Shown: one piece after another, positions 22,787 through 33,280 of the stretch | Position numbering within the stretch: position 1 is the first letter of the stretch | How the letters are laid out: each line of letters begins with the position of its first letter | Source of the DNA: Ornithodoros turicata | Taxonomy: Eukaryota; Arthropoda; Arachnida; Ixodida; Argasidae | Direction of reading: 5' to 3' | Assembly (NCBI RefSeq): GCF_037126465.1 | Contig: NC_088201.1 | Coordinates: forward strand, 125,252,324 to 125,316,323 | DNA length: 64,000 nucleotides | Program-made: the position numbers and the translations under genes | Notes under the pieces: generated by a model | Database searches by the model: none | What the model saw: the letters and a program-made list of their open reading frames with translations, nothing else | Told to the model about the DNA's origin: nothing

Positions 22787-23758
22787 GTCCGTCAATCTCT
22801 CTTTGCTTGACGATCTACGCCCTTCTTCTTTAGCACGCTCTCCTCGTTTGAGAAACTCTGTCCGGTTCTCCCTACTGTTTTTAGACCGAACAACTTGGTC
22901 CTCTTTAAGACCTCTCCGAGTCGCGTATTCCTCTGCGTATTCGGCCGCCGTTTGGATATTAGGTTCTTTTAGCCTGTCCTGAATCCAAAATTTGGCTTGC
23001 TCCGGGATGCCACGGTAAAATTGCTCTAAAGCAACGCACTCGACCACTTTGTCGTGATTCCCGTAGGCTTCCGCACTCTTGAGCCATTCGACTAAGTTGG
23101 CTTTAAGGTTGTACCCGAACTCTGGATAGGACTCACTCGTCTTTTTCGTCGCGTTACGAAACCTTTGCCTGAACGCTTCCGTGGACAAACGATACTTCTT
23201 TAGGAGCGCTGACTTTGTCTTATCATAGTCGGCTGCATCCTCTTTACTCAGTCTGGCGATCACATCGGCCGCTTCGCACGGGAGTAGAGTTAGCAATTTT
23301 TGAGGCCAGCAATCTTTCGAGAAACCGACTTTTTCGCACGTTCTTTCGAAGTTGACGAGGAACAATCCAACGTCTTCGCCTACCTTGAACGGTTGCATCA
23401 AGTCTTTCATCTTGAAGCTCTCTGTCCCCCTCTCACTAGACGGGGTGGTAGCACGACTACTCCCTTGGACCTCCAGACGTTTCATTCCCAAGTCTATCCT
23501 TTTTGCTTCGAGTTCCTGTGCCTTTACTCTTTCCTCGGCCTTCTGCCGCTCTACCTCAGCCCTCTGCCTCTCTTCCTTTTCCTCCCGCTCACGCTTCTCT
23601 ACGATTAGCTCCCAACATTCTAATAGCTCAATTTCCTCTACGTCTGATCCGTGAATGAGCTCTATCAAATGTGGTTTTCTTTTTGCCTTCTCTATGTTGA
23701 TTCCCAAATCATCACATAGCGCTAGTAGGTCCGGCACGCGCAGCTTATTAAGATCCAT
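22784..23758 (-). CDS. gag: Gag with SAP-like start, coiled coil and SCAN-like capsid
   Basis: 324 codons from ATG at 23758. Residues 1-35 (LRVPDLLALCDDLGI..KPHLIELI) look like a SAP/HeH-type helix pair. Residues 50-95 are a highly charged Glu/Arg/Lys coiled coil. Residues 115-195 form the N-terminal capsid region (FLVNFERTCEKVGF). Residues 196-280 run FRQRFRN...EWLK...VVECVALEQFYRGIPEQA..WI...EP....AAEYAEEY, which matches the helix pattern of vertebrate SCAN domains. SCAN domains are known to derive from Gmr1-like capsids. The protein ends in a basic tail, and the nucleocapsid zinc knuckle lies after the stop codon, in the pol frame. It would form the virus-like particle shell. Confidence 0.88.
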   Translation of the reverse strand: MDLNKLRVPDLLALCDDLGINIEKAKRKPHLIELIHGSDVEEIELLECWELIVEKREREEKEERQRAEVERQKAEERVKAQELEAKRIDLGMKRLEVQGSSRATTPSSERGTESFKMKDLMQPFKVGEDVGLFLVNFERTCEKVGFSKDCWPQKLLTLLPCEAADVIARLSKEDAADYDKTKSALLKKYRLSTEAFRQRFRNATKKTSESYPEFGYNLKANLVEWLKSAEAYGNHDKVVECVALEQFYRGIPEQAKFWIQDRLKEPNIQTAAEYAEEYATRRGLKEDQVVRSKNSRENRTEFLKRGERAKEEGRRSSSKERLTD

Positions 23759-23995
23759 GTCTCACTCAGAACTGGCTACACTCCGCACTGTACTTTTTCC
23801 TGACTTTCGGTTTCACACAGTAATTACCACACAGGTACTATCACACAGCTATCACAAAGTTACCACACAGGTATCACACAGAAAGTTTCCAACTGCCGCT
23901 ACAATTTCACACAGTCTATGCAGCTAACAGCCTGGCAAACGAGCGCATAAAAACCAAGCACTCACCCACGCTAGAAGTCATGGCCCGACGAAGTC

Positions 23996-24017
23996 AATCC
24001 CGACGCTGCCAACCAGT
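23996..24017 (-). promoter_or_regulatory. Candidate tRNA primer-binding site
   Basis: Reading minus, the bases after the 5' LTR are AC, TGGTTGGCAGCGTCGGGATT. A TGG start within a few bases of the LTR edge is the usual primer-binding signature, complementary to a tRNA CCA end. Two TGG positions are possible, at offset 2 or 6. I cannot name the tRNA. Confidence 0.6.
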
Positions 24018-24411
24018 TGTTGCGACATGGGTTCCGAGTCGACGTGGTAGCGAGCCGACACAGCCAGGGAAGGAAAACTATACAGGTTTATTTACAGTGA
24101 CATGTCAGTATGCGAGTGAGCAGTACAAAATGGCGCGCAGCGCTTTTAAAGGCTTGAACAAAGGAGCCACCGTTGACCTTCGCTGGATATGGCACCACGG
24201 TTTCCCAGAAATCCCTTGGAGCTGCGGAAGCACTTAGACTGCGTCCCTTTCTTTCCAACTTGGGGTAGGCCTTTGTTCCTGCGTTGGTTTGGATCGTGCA
24301 GATTCCTCAATGGGGATTAAAAGCGTCTGGCAGGTGTGCGTCCTTGTCGTCTGGCCGAAGGTTCGAAGGACCTCTAACTTCTATTCCTTTCACCTTGGCT
24401 CTTTCGTAACA
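24018..24411 (-). repeat. 5' LTR of the Gmr1-like retrotransposon
   Basis: This 394-bp LTR is identical to 18339-18732 except at 24354 (G). On the minus strand it carries a TATA-like CCTTTAAAAG around 24143-24151 and, about 55 bp downstream, AATAAA (24087-24092). That order fits promoter, short R region and poly(A) signal. Confidence 0.92.
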
Positions 24412-24845
24412 GCCTTCAGGGGACAGGCAAAAGTTAGCTCCTTTCTGCCCTTCTTCAACTAAATTTGCAGGTTCAACATCCCTAACACTGTACACACTAG
24501 CATAGCACTTCACTTCTACCAACATTGACGAGTGACAGTTGCAGTCAAAAAGTCTGCACCCCAGGAAAGGAAAGGTGGGGTCTATCATGAGCGCAGAATT
24601 GGTTTGATCACATGTTTCAAGCTCTATCTGAGCTGCAGACTCTTTCGAAATCCTAGGGTGCTCCATTGCAAAATTGCACATATCCTTCAGGCTCTCTCTT
24701 ATATCACTTTGGGTCATAGAGTAGAGTGCTCTCTCTGGTGTTATGTAGATTTCCGAGGACGCTGTTTCGTGGCTTGTATGACCTTGCGGTGTACCCTGTT
24801 TTGATTTACTTCGGTCAGTGTGAAGTCCCTTGCTTGTGGAGCAAT
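24412..24845 (-). pseudogene. YqaJ-type nuclease exon, interrupted by the retrotransposon
   Basis: The exon starts after an acceptor (TTTGTTTCCAG) at 24845. It encodes about 145 residues with a recognisable YqaJ/lambda-exonuclease-like core. AMEHPRISKESAAQIE corresponds to the family's helix before the catalytic strand. LMIDPTFPFLGCRLFDCNC corresponds to the D-P-x-x-P-F-L-G-x-x-x-D block, with the Asp shifted. LVEVKCY is the E-x-K strand. The nuclease would act on DNA ends. The frame runs straight into the LTR and resumes at 18338. The exon phase does not match the preceding exon's phase, so this copy may have been defective before the insertion. Related SWIM-plus-YqaJ proteins are abundant in arthropod genomes as transposon-like genes. 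Confidence 0.7.
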
Positions 24846-24959
24846 CTGGAAACAAACGATGCATGAACTCTGTGTGCTGGAATTAAGTTTTACAAGAATA
24901 CTTAGGGCAATGTGACCTACAGTTGTTTCAAATACTGCCCCTGTCTAACAGCACCTTAC

Positions 24960-25160
24960 CTGTTTTAGCTTTGCTGCAAAGGACCCAAAATCTATTTTTA
25001 AGGACTTTGCGTTGTTGCCACTTTTTGGTGCCTCTTTTGTTGGTTGTTGACGTTCATATCTCAGGTCCTCAGCTAGTTTTGACTCAAGCTGGTACACAAT
25101 GGCAGCAGATGCACATGTTTTCCACGACAAGATTGTTTGAAATTTTACATAAAAACGGAA
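24960..25160 (-). pseudogene. SWIM/YqaJ gene, middle exon
   Basis: Bounded by a GACATTCAG acceptor and a CAG|GTAAGG donor. The open frame reads ILSWKTCASAAIVYQLESKL, AEDLR and on to AAKLKQ. I recognise no domain in it. It sits where this protein type carries a linker between the SWIM finger and the nuclease. The acceptor choice is by frame and is less certain than the donor. Confidence 0.5.
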
Positions 25161-25249
25161 CTGAATGTCCTATTCAGTACTAAGAGAAGCAGATGTGGTA
25201 TATTTTATTTACTGTACGCTATTACGTTTGATTGATCCTCGCACCATAC

Positions 25250-25383
25250 CTGCTTTAAACGAGGCATTACCCACGGGCAAGGTATGTCGGTCACAGAGGG
25301 ACCTTCCTTGGTTGCAGCCTTCACAGACACGCTTTGGAAGTATGGCATATAGCAGACTGCTGCTGCATGGCTACAACACCTTC
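25250..25383 (-). pseudogene. SWIM zinc finger, second-half exon
   Basis: Acceptor ATGTTAG at 25384-25388, donor CAG|GTATGG at 25250. It encodes RCCSHAAAVCYMPYF and then a segment ending TDIPCPWVMPRLKQ. C-S-H followed by AAAV is the C-x-H half of a SWIM finger. The T-D-(I/L)-P-x-x-W block is characteristic of the region after the finger in SWIM/YqaJ proteins. Splicing to the upstream exon reconstitutes a C-x-C-x5-C-x-H finger in phase. Confidence 0.65.
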
Positions 25384-25512
25384 CTAACATGGGAATACGG
25401 AATGGCACTCAGTCAATATTCAAAGTGCCACTCTGCCAAAATTCATTAGTGCCGTATTCGATCTGTCTGTAGAAAGGTTATGGGAGATGAATTCTGCCCC
25501 TGCATTTCTCAC

Positions 25513-25672
25513 CTGCAGTGCATGTACACAGCGCATCCAGGATCCTTCCTTCAGTCTCCGCTGCCACCCAGCAACTGTAGACTTCATATGTTCGCTGTGA
25601 TGGGCTCACAGTACCTTTGACAACTAAGGTGCGAAGCCTTGGTACAGCAACACCGATGCCATGTGCTTTCCC
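25513..25672 (-). pseudogene. SWIM zinc finger, first-half exon
   Basis: The frame reads HGIGVAVPRLRTLVVKGTVS, PSQRTYEVYSCWVA, ILDALCTCTAG and ends at a GTGAGA donor (25507-25512). The V-x-P-S-Q-R...W-V...G-x-I-L-x-A-x-C-x-C-x-A-G pattern is typical of transposon-type SWIM proteins. The acceptor is placed near GCACCAAG by homology, so the 5' border is approximate. Confidence 0.65.
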
Positions 25673-25765
25673 TTGGTGCAAGTATAATGAGAAAATGGAT
25701 TCCCCACAGCAAATGATGAATGAATGAATTTGACACAATGAATGTATTTTTATCTGCTTTTACAT

Positions 25766-25924
25766 AATAACATGTCTCTAATGGCTTGTACGATTTCATA
25801 GCTTCCTTGTCAACATCAGGAGACTTTAGGAAATATTGGAAGATATCTTCGCGCGTGACAGCGGACCATAGATGCCGCAAGCCGTGATATGACAGTCGTT
25901 CAGGATTTGTCAACTTAAAGACGC
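25766..25924 (-). pseudogene. SWIM/YqaJ gene, N-terminal exon
   Basis: It begins after a GTGTTGCAG acceptor at about 25925. The frame reads VFKLTNPERLSYHGLRHLWS and then IFQYFLKSPDVDKEAMKSYK, PLETCYY. The S-Y-K-x-L-E motif precedes the SWIM part in this protein type. The exit donor is probably the GTAAAA at about 25765. An upstream first exon should exist at 25.95-26.4 kb, but I cannot identify it. Confidence 0.55.
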
Positions 25925-25939
25925 TGCAACACAAACTTC

Positions 25940-26780
25940 GCGTGAGGTCAATACCACTTATTATTCGACAATTTTACCTCATTACCACTTTTGCAACACT
26001 CGTTATACTTATATTTTTACTGTCACTAATAAAATGCATAAGGCAAGCAACAGTATTGTTTTTGTACCCACGAGATTCAAGCTTGTCTTTCGCTCATGCT
26101 TCTTTGTTCTCAAATGTATCCTGCCTCGGCTAATTCTCATTGCTTAAGTTGCTTTCCAGCGCTATTTATCGATCGTGCTAACTCATGTGCAAGCACAGAA
26201 AAGCGTAGAAGTAACACGCCAGTTTTCAGGGAGTTCTTACCTCTTTTTCAACAGACTTCGAGAGCTAGTATACACGTCTCCAACTGCCATGGCAATCATC
26301 GTCTGCTAGCGATAACACGGAAGTAGACCCTTCCCATGATTTCTAGAAACCACCAGACACCTACTCAAACCACCTTTCGAGAACATTCAAACCATACCGA
26401 AACTATACCACGGTGTGTCGCCACCAGCGCACTCGCTCACCCTCTCAACGAGTAAACGAGCCCGTTTCCGATCGCTGGTATAGGCTGTCGCGCCGGGGAG
26501 AAAATACAACGCTCGCGTGTTCCATAAACTTTAGTCGGGACCTGTACATTCCTTAGGAAAGAAAAATCGCTCGAGAACACCATGATTTGCCACAGTGTTT
26601 CGCATGGTCGCTGCTCACAGCACATTTTGCAATCATATTCTGCGACATGTATACAAGTCTGTCGAATGAATTAGTTCCCGTGGTGCATTTTAGTAGGCAG
26701 GTTAACCACTTCGTGTAAAAGGATGTGTCAACCGAGGTAACTTCTGTGCTCCTTTTATGCTAATTGGAAGTTTGGCTTTG
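25940..26780. other. No gene recognised; probable upstream region of the SWIM/YqaJ gene
   Basis: No domain or repeat is visible. If the two-gene transposon is complete, its right end should lie here, but I could not match any stretch to the 15.9-16.2 kb region as an inverted repeat. Confidence 0.35.
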
Positions 26781-26783
26781 AAT

Positions 26784-27270
26784 CAGAGCCGTTTATAGAG
26801 AGAGTTTGGCCATTAGGAGGAGCCTAACTTAAAGAGCGTCATGCGTCGTCACAGATGAACGACCTCCCTCGTCGTGCTCTATTGTTATCCGCTCGTCAAC
26901 CGGTCGCCGACGCCATATTGATGCCGATCGTTGTTCACAATCCAAGCAGAGAAGACACGTGCGTACTTCTTGCTTCGAAAGCCTTTCGTCCTTGAACTCT
27001 TTCAGTTCGACAACAAAGGCCCTCTTATCAATGACGCCAGTGGGTCATAAGCCGGTTATTTCTGTAGATTACCATCAGCGCGACCACCATGCTGTAGACC
27101 AGTTGGCGGAGAGCATCAATATGGCGCGGACTAGATGGCTGATAATCGGATTCCGCTCGGATTCAGGCTTTTTGGGCGGCGCAACGACGACTCGTGACGT
27201 CAAAATAGGCTCCACCCATGAGGCGGCAAAAGATGAAAGAATGACCAAACTCTCCCTATAAATGGCTCTG
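26784..27270. mobile_element. hAT-type MITE, copy 1, with perfect 8-bp duplication
   Basis: The left end is CAGAGCCGTTTATAGAGAGA. The right end is its reverse complement (TCTCCCTATAAATGGCTCTG). CTTTGAAT flanks both sides (26776-26783 and 27271-27278). An 8-bp duplication plus CAGAG-type termini is diagnostic of hAT elements. The body (487 bp) has no ORF of note and is shared with 43699-44166. Confidence 0.9.
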
Positions 27271-27350
27271 CTTTGAATATGCGGGTAGCACCACCTATCG
27301 TGTGACATGTTAATCTCCCATGGAGCATTGGACCCAGTGTCCCTGATAGG

Positions 27351-29065
27351 CAGTGTCGGGGGTAACTCGTTACTGTATCTAAGTTACTTTTTTCGGTAAC
27401 TTTTAAGTGAACTCATCGCTTTGAAGCTCCAGTAACTTCTTGAGGAGCTCGTTAATTTTTTAGGTAACTTTGTCAAAGTAACTTGGAGAACGTTCCAAGT
27501 TCCATTGTACGATTCTCGTCTGCAAATATCGGGAGCTTTGACCCCCGAGACAACAACCTGCACGCCGGCGATACGTGCACGGCGCGTCTGTCTCCCTTGG
27601 TGTTACGGGGTGAACGTTACAAATTCGCTTTTGGACGTGCATTAGGAGGCTGAGGTGTCGCTCATTTTAGCGACGAGCAGTGTATTTATAATGACAAAGG
27701 GCATTGTGTAGTAGGGTTAAAACTTGGCGCAGTTCTACATTATATGCTCTTGATATGTGCTAGCACAACTCATAGAACACAAACCTGCTTTGTGCTTCAT
27801 TCAAGAACCTTATTACGAGATCAAAATCACCAAATCCCCCCCCCCCTAAAGAAGCACATAAATGTAGGTTTCTTTCGTCTTATCGGATATTGATATAGTT
27901 ATTGTATACAGGGTGTCCACGCTAAGTGTGAACAGATTTTTTAAAAATATATCAATCACTTTTTCCGAGATGAAATCAATTGCAATATAGCATATGCTGA
28001 AGGGCACTCCCTAGGGGGTGCATTAACAGACTCCTAAGGCAATGTCTTAATTAACTTTCAATAATTAACTTTTTAATTATAAAAGCTACGAAGTTGCTCC
28101 AGTGAGAACATCTGATCTCTTCGGTCGCCAGATACCAAAGCCGTTTTCAGAACAAAAATCCGTTCGATAGATCGTCCGCAAAAAATTCGTGAAGGAACGC
28201 CATTTTTTTTCTTATTTTATTCATTGCGCATCTCTAGAGACGCGTCTTTCCTTCGTCCCCAATACGAGAGGATGAAAGAGCACACTATCGTCTCTTGCGC
28301 CCTGGAAAAAGATTAAAAGAAAACAGAAAATGCAGCCCAAGATAAGGGCGGTCGCGATAGAGTCACCCGATACATTTGTGTTTTTGTTTTGTTCCCGCAA
28401 GTTAAAGCTAATCTTCGACGCATGAGGCGGCACTGTGCTCTTTCACTCTCTCACACTGGGGGTAAAGGAAAGCCGCTTCTTTGAAGATGCACAATAAACC
28501 AAATAAAGAAAAAAATGGCGTTCCTTCACGAATTTTTTGCGGACGATCTACCGAACGGATTTTTGTTCCGAAAACGGTTTTGGTATTGGTGACCGAAGAG
28601 ATCAGATGTTCTCATTGGAGCAACTTCGTAGCTTTTATAATTAAAAAGTTAATTATTGAAAGTTAATTAAGACATTGCCTTAGGAGTCTGTTAATGGTCC
28701 CCTAGGGAGTGCGAGTGCCCTTCAGCATATGCTATATTGCAATTGATTTCATCTCGGAAAAAGTGATTGATATATTTTTAAAAAATCTGTTCACACTTAG
28801 CGTGGACACCCTGTATACACAAATTGTTTGAAACGTCTTGCATCGCCCATTGTGATATCAAGATCTGAATTAACTATAAAGAAGTCAAGAAAAGTATATA
28901 TTGGGTAGCCAGTAACTTGAAGATAACTCGTTACTTCAAAAAGTAGCACAGGAACTTCAAGTTCATTTTCATTGCGTGTAACTTCGTTATTAACTTTGTT
29001 AAATTTCTTGCATCATATCTTAACTGGTAACTAGTTCCCTTTGTCGAGTAATTTCTCCATCTCTG
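27351..29065. mobile_element. hAT-like element rich in GTAAC motifs, carrying a nested foldback
   Basis: The left end is CAGTGTCGGGGGTAACTCG. The right end, reversed, is CAGAGATGGAGAAATTACTCG. Both termini are followed by about 140 bp of TAACTCGTTACTT-like repeats (27361-27490 and 28905-29050). The 8-bp flanks are CTGATAGG and CTGAGGGG (6 of 8 identical). Without the nested element at 27907-28815 it is about 800 bp. It is non-coding. Confidence 0.65.
27907..28815. mobile_element. 909-bp foldback element, ACAGGGTGTCC family, nested
   Basis: Two arms of about 300 bp are near-perfect inverted repeats (27907-28205 and 28512-28815). They begin TACAGGGTGTCCACGCTAAG and are flanked by TA. The loop of about 300 bp (28206-28511) is not repeated. 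No transposase is encoded. The high arm similarity implies strong hairpin formation in RNA or single-stranded DNA. Confidence 0.85.
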
Positions 29066-29069
29066 CTGA

Positions 29070-30350
29070 GGGGTGCCTCCCCGTAAAACGGTTGTCGTAA
29101 ACCACTTTGCGGCCCTCGCTTTGCCCTGTACTCTGCGTTCGTTATAAGCAGGTGTTTGCAGATAATCAAAGTACTTGCAAACGTTTTCCCTTATGTTCTA
29201 CGAACCTATGATTATATAATCATCCGATTCTCCAGTTTTTGAACTATGAATCGAGTTTCCCCCAATAAGAGTACAGCCTCTTACATACTTCTTCATGTGC
29301 GCTAATGGTGGTTTGAACACCGATACCAAAAACAAACAAAAATTGGAGCGTGTAAGTGTGCGCAAAATTGCGTCGCTTTTCTCAAAGTGCGATTAAAATG
29401 TGTGCAATACTGACTACGAACACCACTGTGTTTGTGAACCTGCTTTATGTATTCGACTTCCACTTGGCTCATCTGTGCACCGACACGTGAAGTGGGTCAT
29501 TCGAACTATGGATATCAGTTAAACATAAGTTACGCATGCTATTTTGGATACATGAATCAGGTCTCGGTTGACAATAGGGTATCACAAATAGGCTGACTCA
29601 CCTTACGTGTAAGTCTACTCCCAATTTGGATACAATATCAATTAGCGCTAACCTTTGCAACTGTCGTTGATTGCTTCTGACAGCACTCATTAATTCACAA
29701 CCTATGCACTGCGCGAATTAACAGACCCAGTTGTTCTTCTATGCATCTCAGTGACATTGCTGTCACTGTAGCCTATAGCTGCTTCACGCCATGAGCTCTC
29801 ATAATCTGTCGTTGATCAGGGCGGAGCCATTATTTAGCCCTTTGGGTGGGTTCCAAGATAATGGAATATGGGTCAGGGACGAAGAGAAACGGTAACGCCT
29901 ACCATAGTGTAATATGCGGGAAGCACCAAGGGAAATGAAAGACAACTGCTTGACAACGGTCAATTACCGTACCGCTGTTTACTTAACTGCCTTTTTTTCT
30001 AGTACGTGTTAAAGATATGCACCAAAAAACCACGCCACTCAAATATCTATTACCAAGTAAGCACGATTTTGGGACATGTTTAGAGGTGCAGAAAACAAAA
30101 ATTAAGATAAATGGCATTATCCCATTTCTAACTCGGCGTCGTAAAGATCGGATCAAAATTTCCAGTTCTGCGAAAAAATAATGCTTAAACGACGGCAAAA
30201 TTATTTCTTCTATCGTTTCAGTCGACACCTGCACTTTTCCTTTTAGCAGGGTCGGCCTGTTGTACCTTATATATTGCATTTTTTTGAGTGAGACCAACCA
30301 AAACATTCCATTTAGATTTATTTATGTATAAATTTAAAGTAGAATAATTT
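29070..30350. other. No gene recognised
   Basis: AT-rich sequence. A 107-codon minus-strand ORF (29983-30306) has no recognisable domain. I see nothing else. Confidence 0.4.
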
Positions 30351-31451
30351 TGTACACGCCCTTATGAGAAAATATTCGTCCATGCTATAGAAATTCTATA
30401 GAAATAAGTCAGAAGGGTCAATAGATGTGATATTGAAATTCTATAGATTTTATATGGAAGATCCTTTGGAATCGCTTTGGACCACTAATGGTTATCTGGG
30501 AGAGACTTCCTTTTGACATTTGTCCAAAAGATTTCAAGACGTTGGGGTTATTATTGTACGGCAACCGCGACGTGTCGTTCCAAGACAGAACCGGAGGAAC
30601 ATGACAGCAGTTAACTGACCTTTGGTTCGTCCAGCAAGAGAAGTGCGCGAGGACCGTGCTCGTCCTAGCTTACCTCGTGCTGCCTGGACCATTTAATTCT
30701 TAAGACGATAAACAGTAAGGAAGAAAAAGAAAAAAAAAACAAGTTGCGGATATGCACTGACGCGAAAGGAATAGTCCAACACAAAAGACATTTCCGCTCT
30801 GGACTTCCTTTAGACTTCCGTTTGACAGTCAACACGCTTTGGTTTGAACATCTATTGAAAGTCATTGACTTTTCTTTTGATTACTCCCCATTTCCTCTCT
30901 GTACATTCTACGTTGTCTCGGGTTGCCTTGGCTTCAAATTTAATTCAATCAGCTGTGAAGTATTAAGGGAGAAAAACGCAAAGTCACGTGTGAACAGGTG
31001 CACGTTATTGAGTCACTTCATTTTTTAAATCATCGACGCGACGCTCTCCTTGGTCTCCAGTAGGCCGGTGCTCGTCTACCTTCAAAGTGTTCTTACAGGG
31101 AAAGCGCAATTTTGAGCTTTTGTCTGAAAACATAGAATAGCATCTCCTTAATCTAATGTATTGTAGCATCTGCATTTAATATTAGTAATATCACACTTCC
31201 TTTACGCCTATCTCCAAATGGGAACAAAAGGTGGCCATTACAGTGTCGCATGCTTGACATTTACACACGCTTCCATGGATACACCAGTAATGTAACTCCG
31301 TCATCGTGTCAAATAGTGGAATAAAGAAGACCTCAAAATACGACGGGTGTGAACCATGCAATTGAAGTCCTTTGTGCATGCTCGGAAAATAAGTTGAGGT
31401 GAGCGCAAACTCAGAACCATGTGCAATACAGCTCACTAGACGAAGCAGCTA

Positions 31452-32491
31452 CAGCTCGAAGCAGAGTTAACTGGAACGCCGCTTCGACCAGCGGAGCAAG
31501 GGGCGAGCCACCCTGGCGGCATCTAGCAGAAATAAAGGGCCAGGGGGTTTTGACATTTTCATTCTCGTCGGAGGGCTGTTCGCTGTGGCGTGCACGAAGA
31601 GTGCGCAATCAGGCTGGCGTTATCAACGCTGGGCTCGTTTGTTTTGGGCGACAGTGTCTGAAGGATTGCGAAGAATCGATTATACCTCGATGGTGCGCGC
31701 CAGGTTAGCACGTGCGAACCAGTCGTCTCTCGCCTCTCCTAAACTTCCAGAACTAAAATTGAGGTGAAGTGATCCAGATGAGGAAAATTTTCAGAAAAAG
31801 GATTGATGTGGGGCAAAAAAAATCAAAATGCGATCTACGAAAGGTGGGAGAGACAAATTTGGGGAACGTGCAGTCGAGGTAGGGACGAACCTCTGCTGAC
31901 AAAAATTGAAGTGAGGACAAAGGTCATGGTGAATTTGTCTAGCTCTGATCATCATTCACTAAGGGAGAACCTTCACGGTGACTCCCTGCACTGTGTGCCA
32001 GCGTGCACACAAATATTTGTGTACTCATTGGCTGTCCTTCCGAGAAACTCCCGAGAAACGCGAGATGCTACACCATGAAAGCATTGTTTTATTACTATTT
32101 AAAAACTCATTGCGATGGTTTCGCGATTGCCATTGTTAATTATTGCAAGCCTCTTCGCATCCTCTGTTCTGAGCACAGTAAATTTTCCGAAAGAGAGAAG
32201 TTGTTATTCATTTCATTCGATCACACAATGCGCCAACCTGTTTCCAGGCGCGTGCCATGACATCGACTCTCCGCATTATCTCAGACATAATCGCCTAAAA
32301 CGCAAACAGGCGCAGCGTTGATAACACAAGCTTGATTGGGCACTGTTCGGCCCACCCCAGCGAACACCCCTCCGACTGGAATGGAAATGTCGAAACGCCC
32401 TCTCCATTTATTTCTGCTAAAGGCCGCCAGGGTGGCTCCCCTCTGGCTCTGCCGGTCGAAGCGGCGTTCCAGTGAACTCTGCTTCGAGCTG
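31452..32491. mobile_element. 1.04-kb foldback element with about 200-bp arms
   Basis: The arms 31452-31650 and 32290-32491 are inverted copies (CAGCTCGAAGCAGAGTTAAC, then TGGAACGCCGCTTCGACC). Both are flanked by TA, which suggests a Tc1/mariner-type target. The arms also share CGCCAGGGTGGC-like and TTATCAACGCTG segments, with several substitutions. It is non-coding. Confidence 0.7.
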
Positions 32492-33280
32492 TACAAATAC
32501 TTTTTATACCATTAAGCTTATCCCTCCCTCAATATGATGAAATAAATATGACATTAGGAGACTCGCCTGTAGCAGCAATATACGTCTCGAAGCATCTGTG
32601 TCCGAAATCCATTTGGCGGCGAATTTCTTTCCTCACTAATTATGTACGCTTTGCAGTATCTGTAAACCCGCATCAATGTTCTAGAGGTTCTCGATCCGAT
32701 GGACGTCCAGCATGCCCACATCGGGCCACTTCACACGAACAAAAATCCACATGGAACGCGGAAAAAAACTAACTTATCAGAGAACGTGTAAATGGCGCCA
32801 CAACGCTCTCAAGTAAACATGGCAAAAATCAAGCGGGGAAGGAAGGGATGGGCTCGGCTTGAAAGCCAAACAATGTTGCCCGCCGTGATTCACTGTCATG
32901 AAGAGCGAGGAATTGAGGAGGAAAGGTGCGCTAAAAATAACAATATTGACGAAAAGAAGAATGAAATACCAGGTGTTACTATAATTATTTTAGGCAGAAA
33001 CGCGAGTTTTTTCCTTCGTTTAATATGCAGCGCAAATAACTAAGTATTAAGTACCGACCTTGCTGGCGTGCTCCTCGATCTGGCTTTGTTGTAGGGAGCG
33101 GAGGGGAGGATGTGCTATCACGTGGAGCCCCCCCCCCCCCTCATTTTCTCTCCTTCCTACTCTAGGAATGTGCAACCCCCTATTGTATAATCTAATACCG
33201 CTACATTAACCCACTTTGTGGTTCCACCTAAGTTTTCGTAACGAAAGGAAAGTTAGGTAGCAAGTGAGCTGGTGGTGACG

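Larger units (their letters stand above)
18339..24411 (-). mobile_element. Young, near-complete Gmr1-like Ty3/gypsy LTR retrotransposon
   Basis: The element is 6073 bp long. It has two equal-length LTRs, a GCCT duplication, a candidate primer-binding site just inside the 5' LTR, a gag ORF, a long pol ORF and a purine-rich stretch before the 3' LTR. Inside pol, integrase precedes reverse transcriptase and RNase H. That is the arrangement of copia elements and, among Ty3/gypsy-type elements, of the Gmr1-like group first described from Atlantic cod. Sequence motifs place the RT and integrase with Ty3/gypsy (YLDD box, GPY-like module after the integrase core). About 570 bp between pol and the 3' LTR hold no convincing gene. 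One LTR difference means a very recent insertion. It lies inside a SWIM/YqaJ gene in the same orientation. Confidence 0.92.

Noticed and set aside
19519..23927. Plus-strand ORFs of 60-102 codons across the retrotransposon
   Set aside because: They are antisense shadows of gag and pol.
15900..26700. TIRs for the THAP plus SWIM/YqaJ element
   Set aside because: I compared the outer regions by eye and found no convincing inverted match, so I give no element boundaries.
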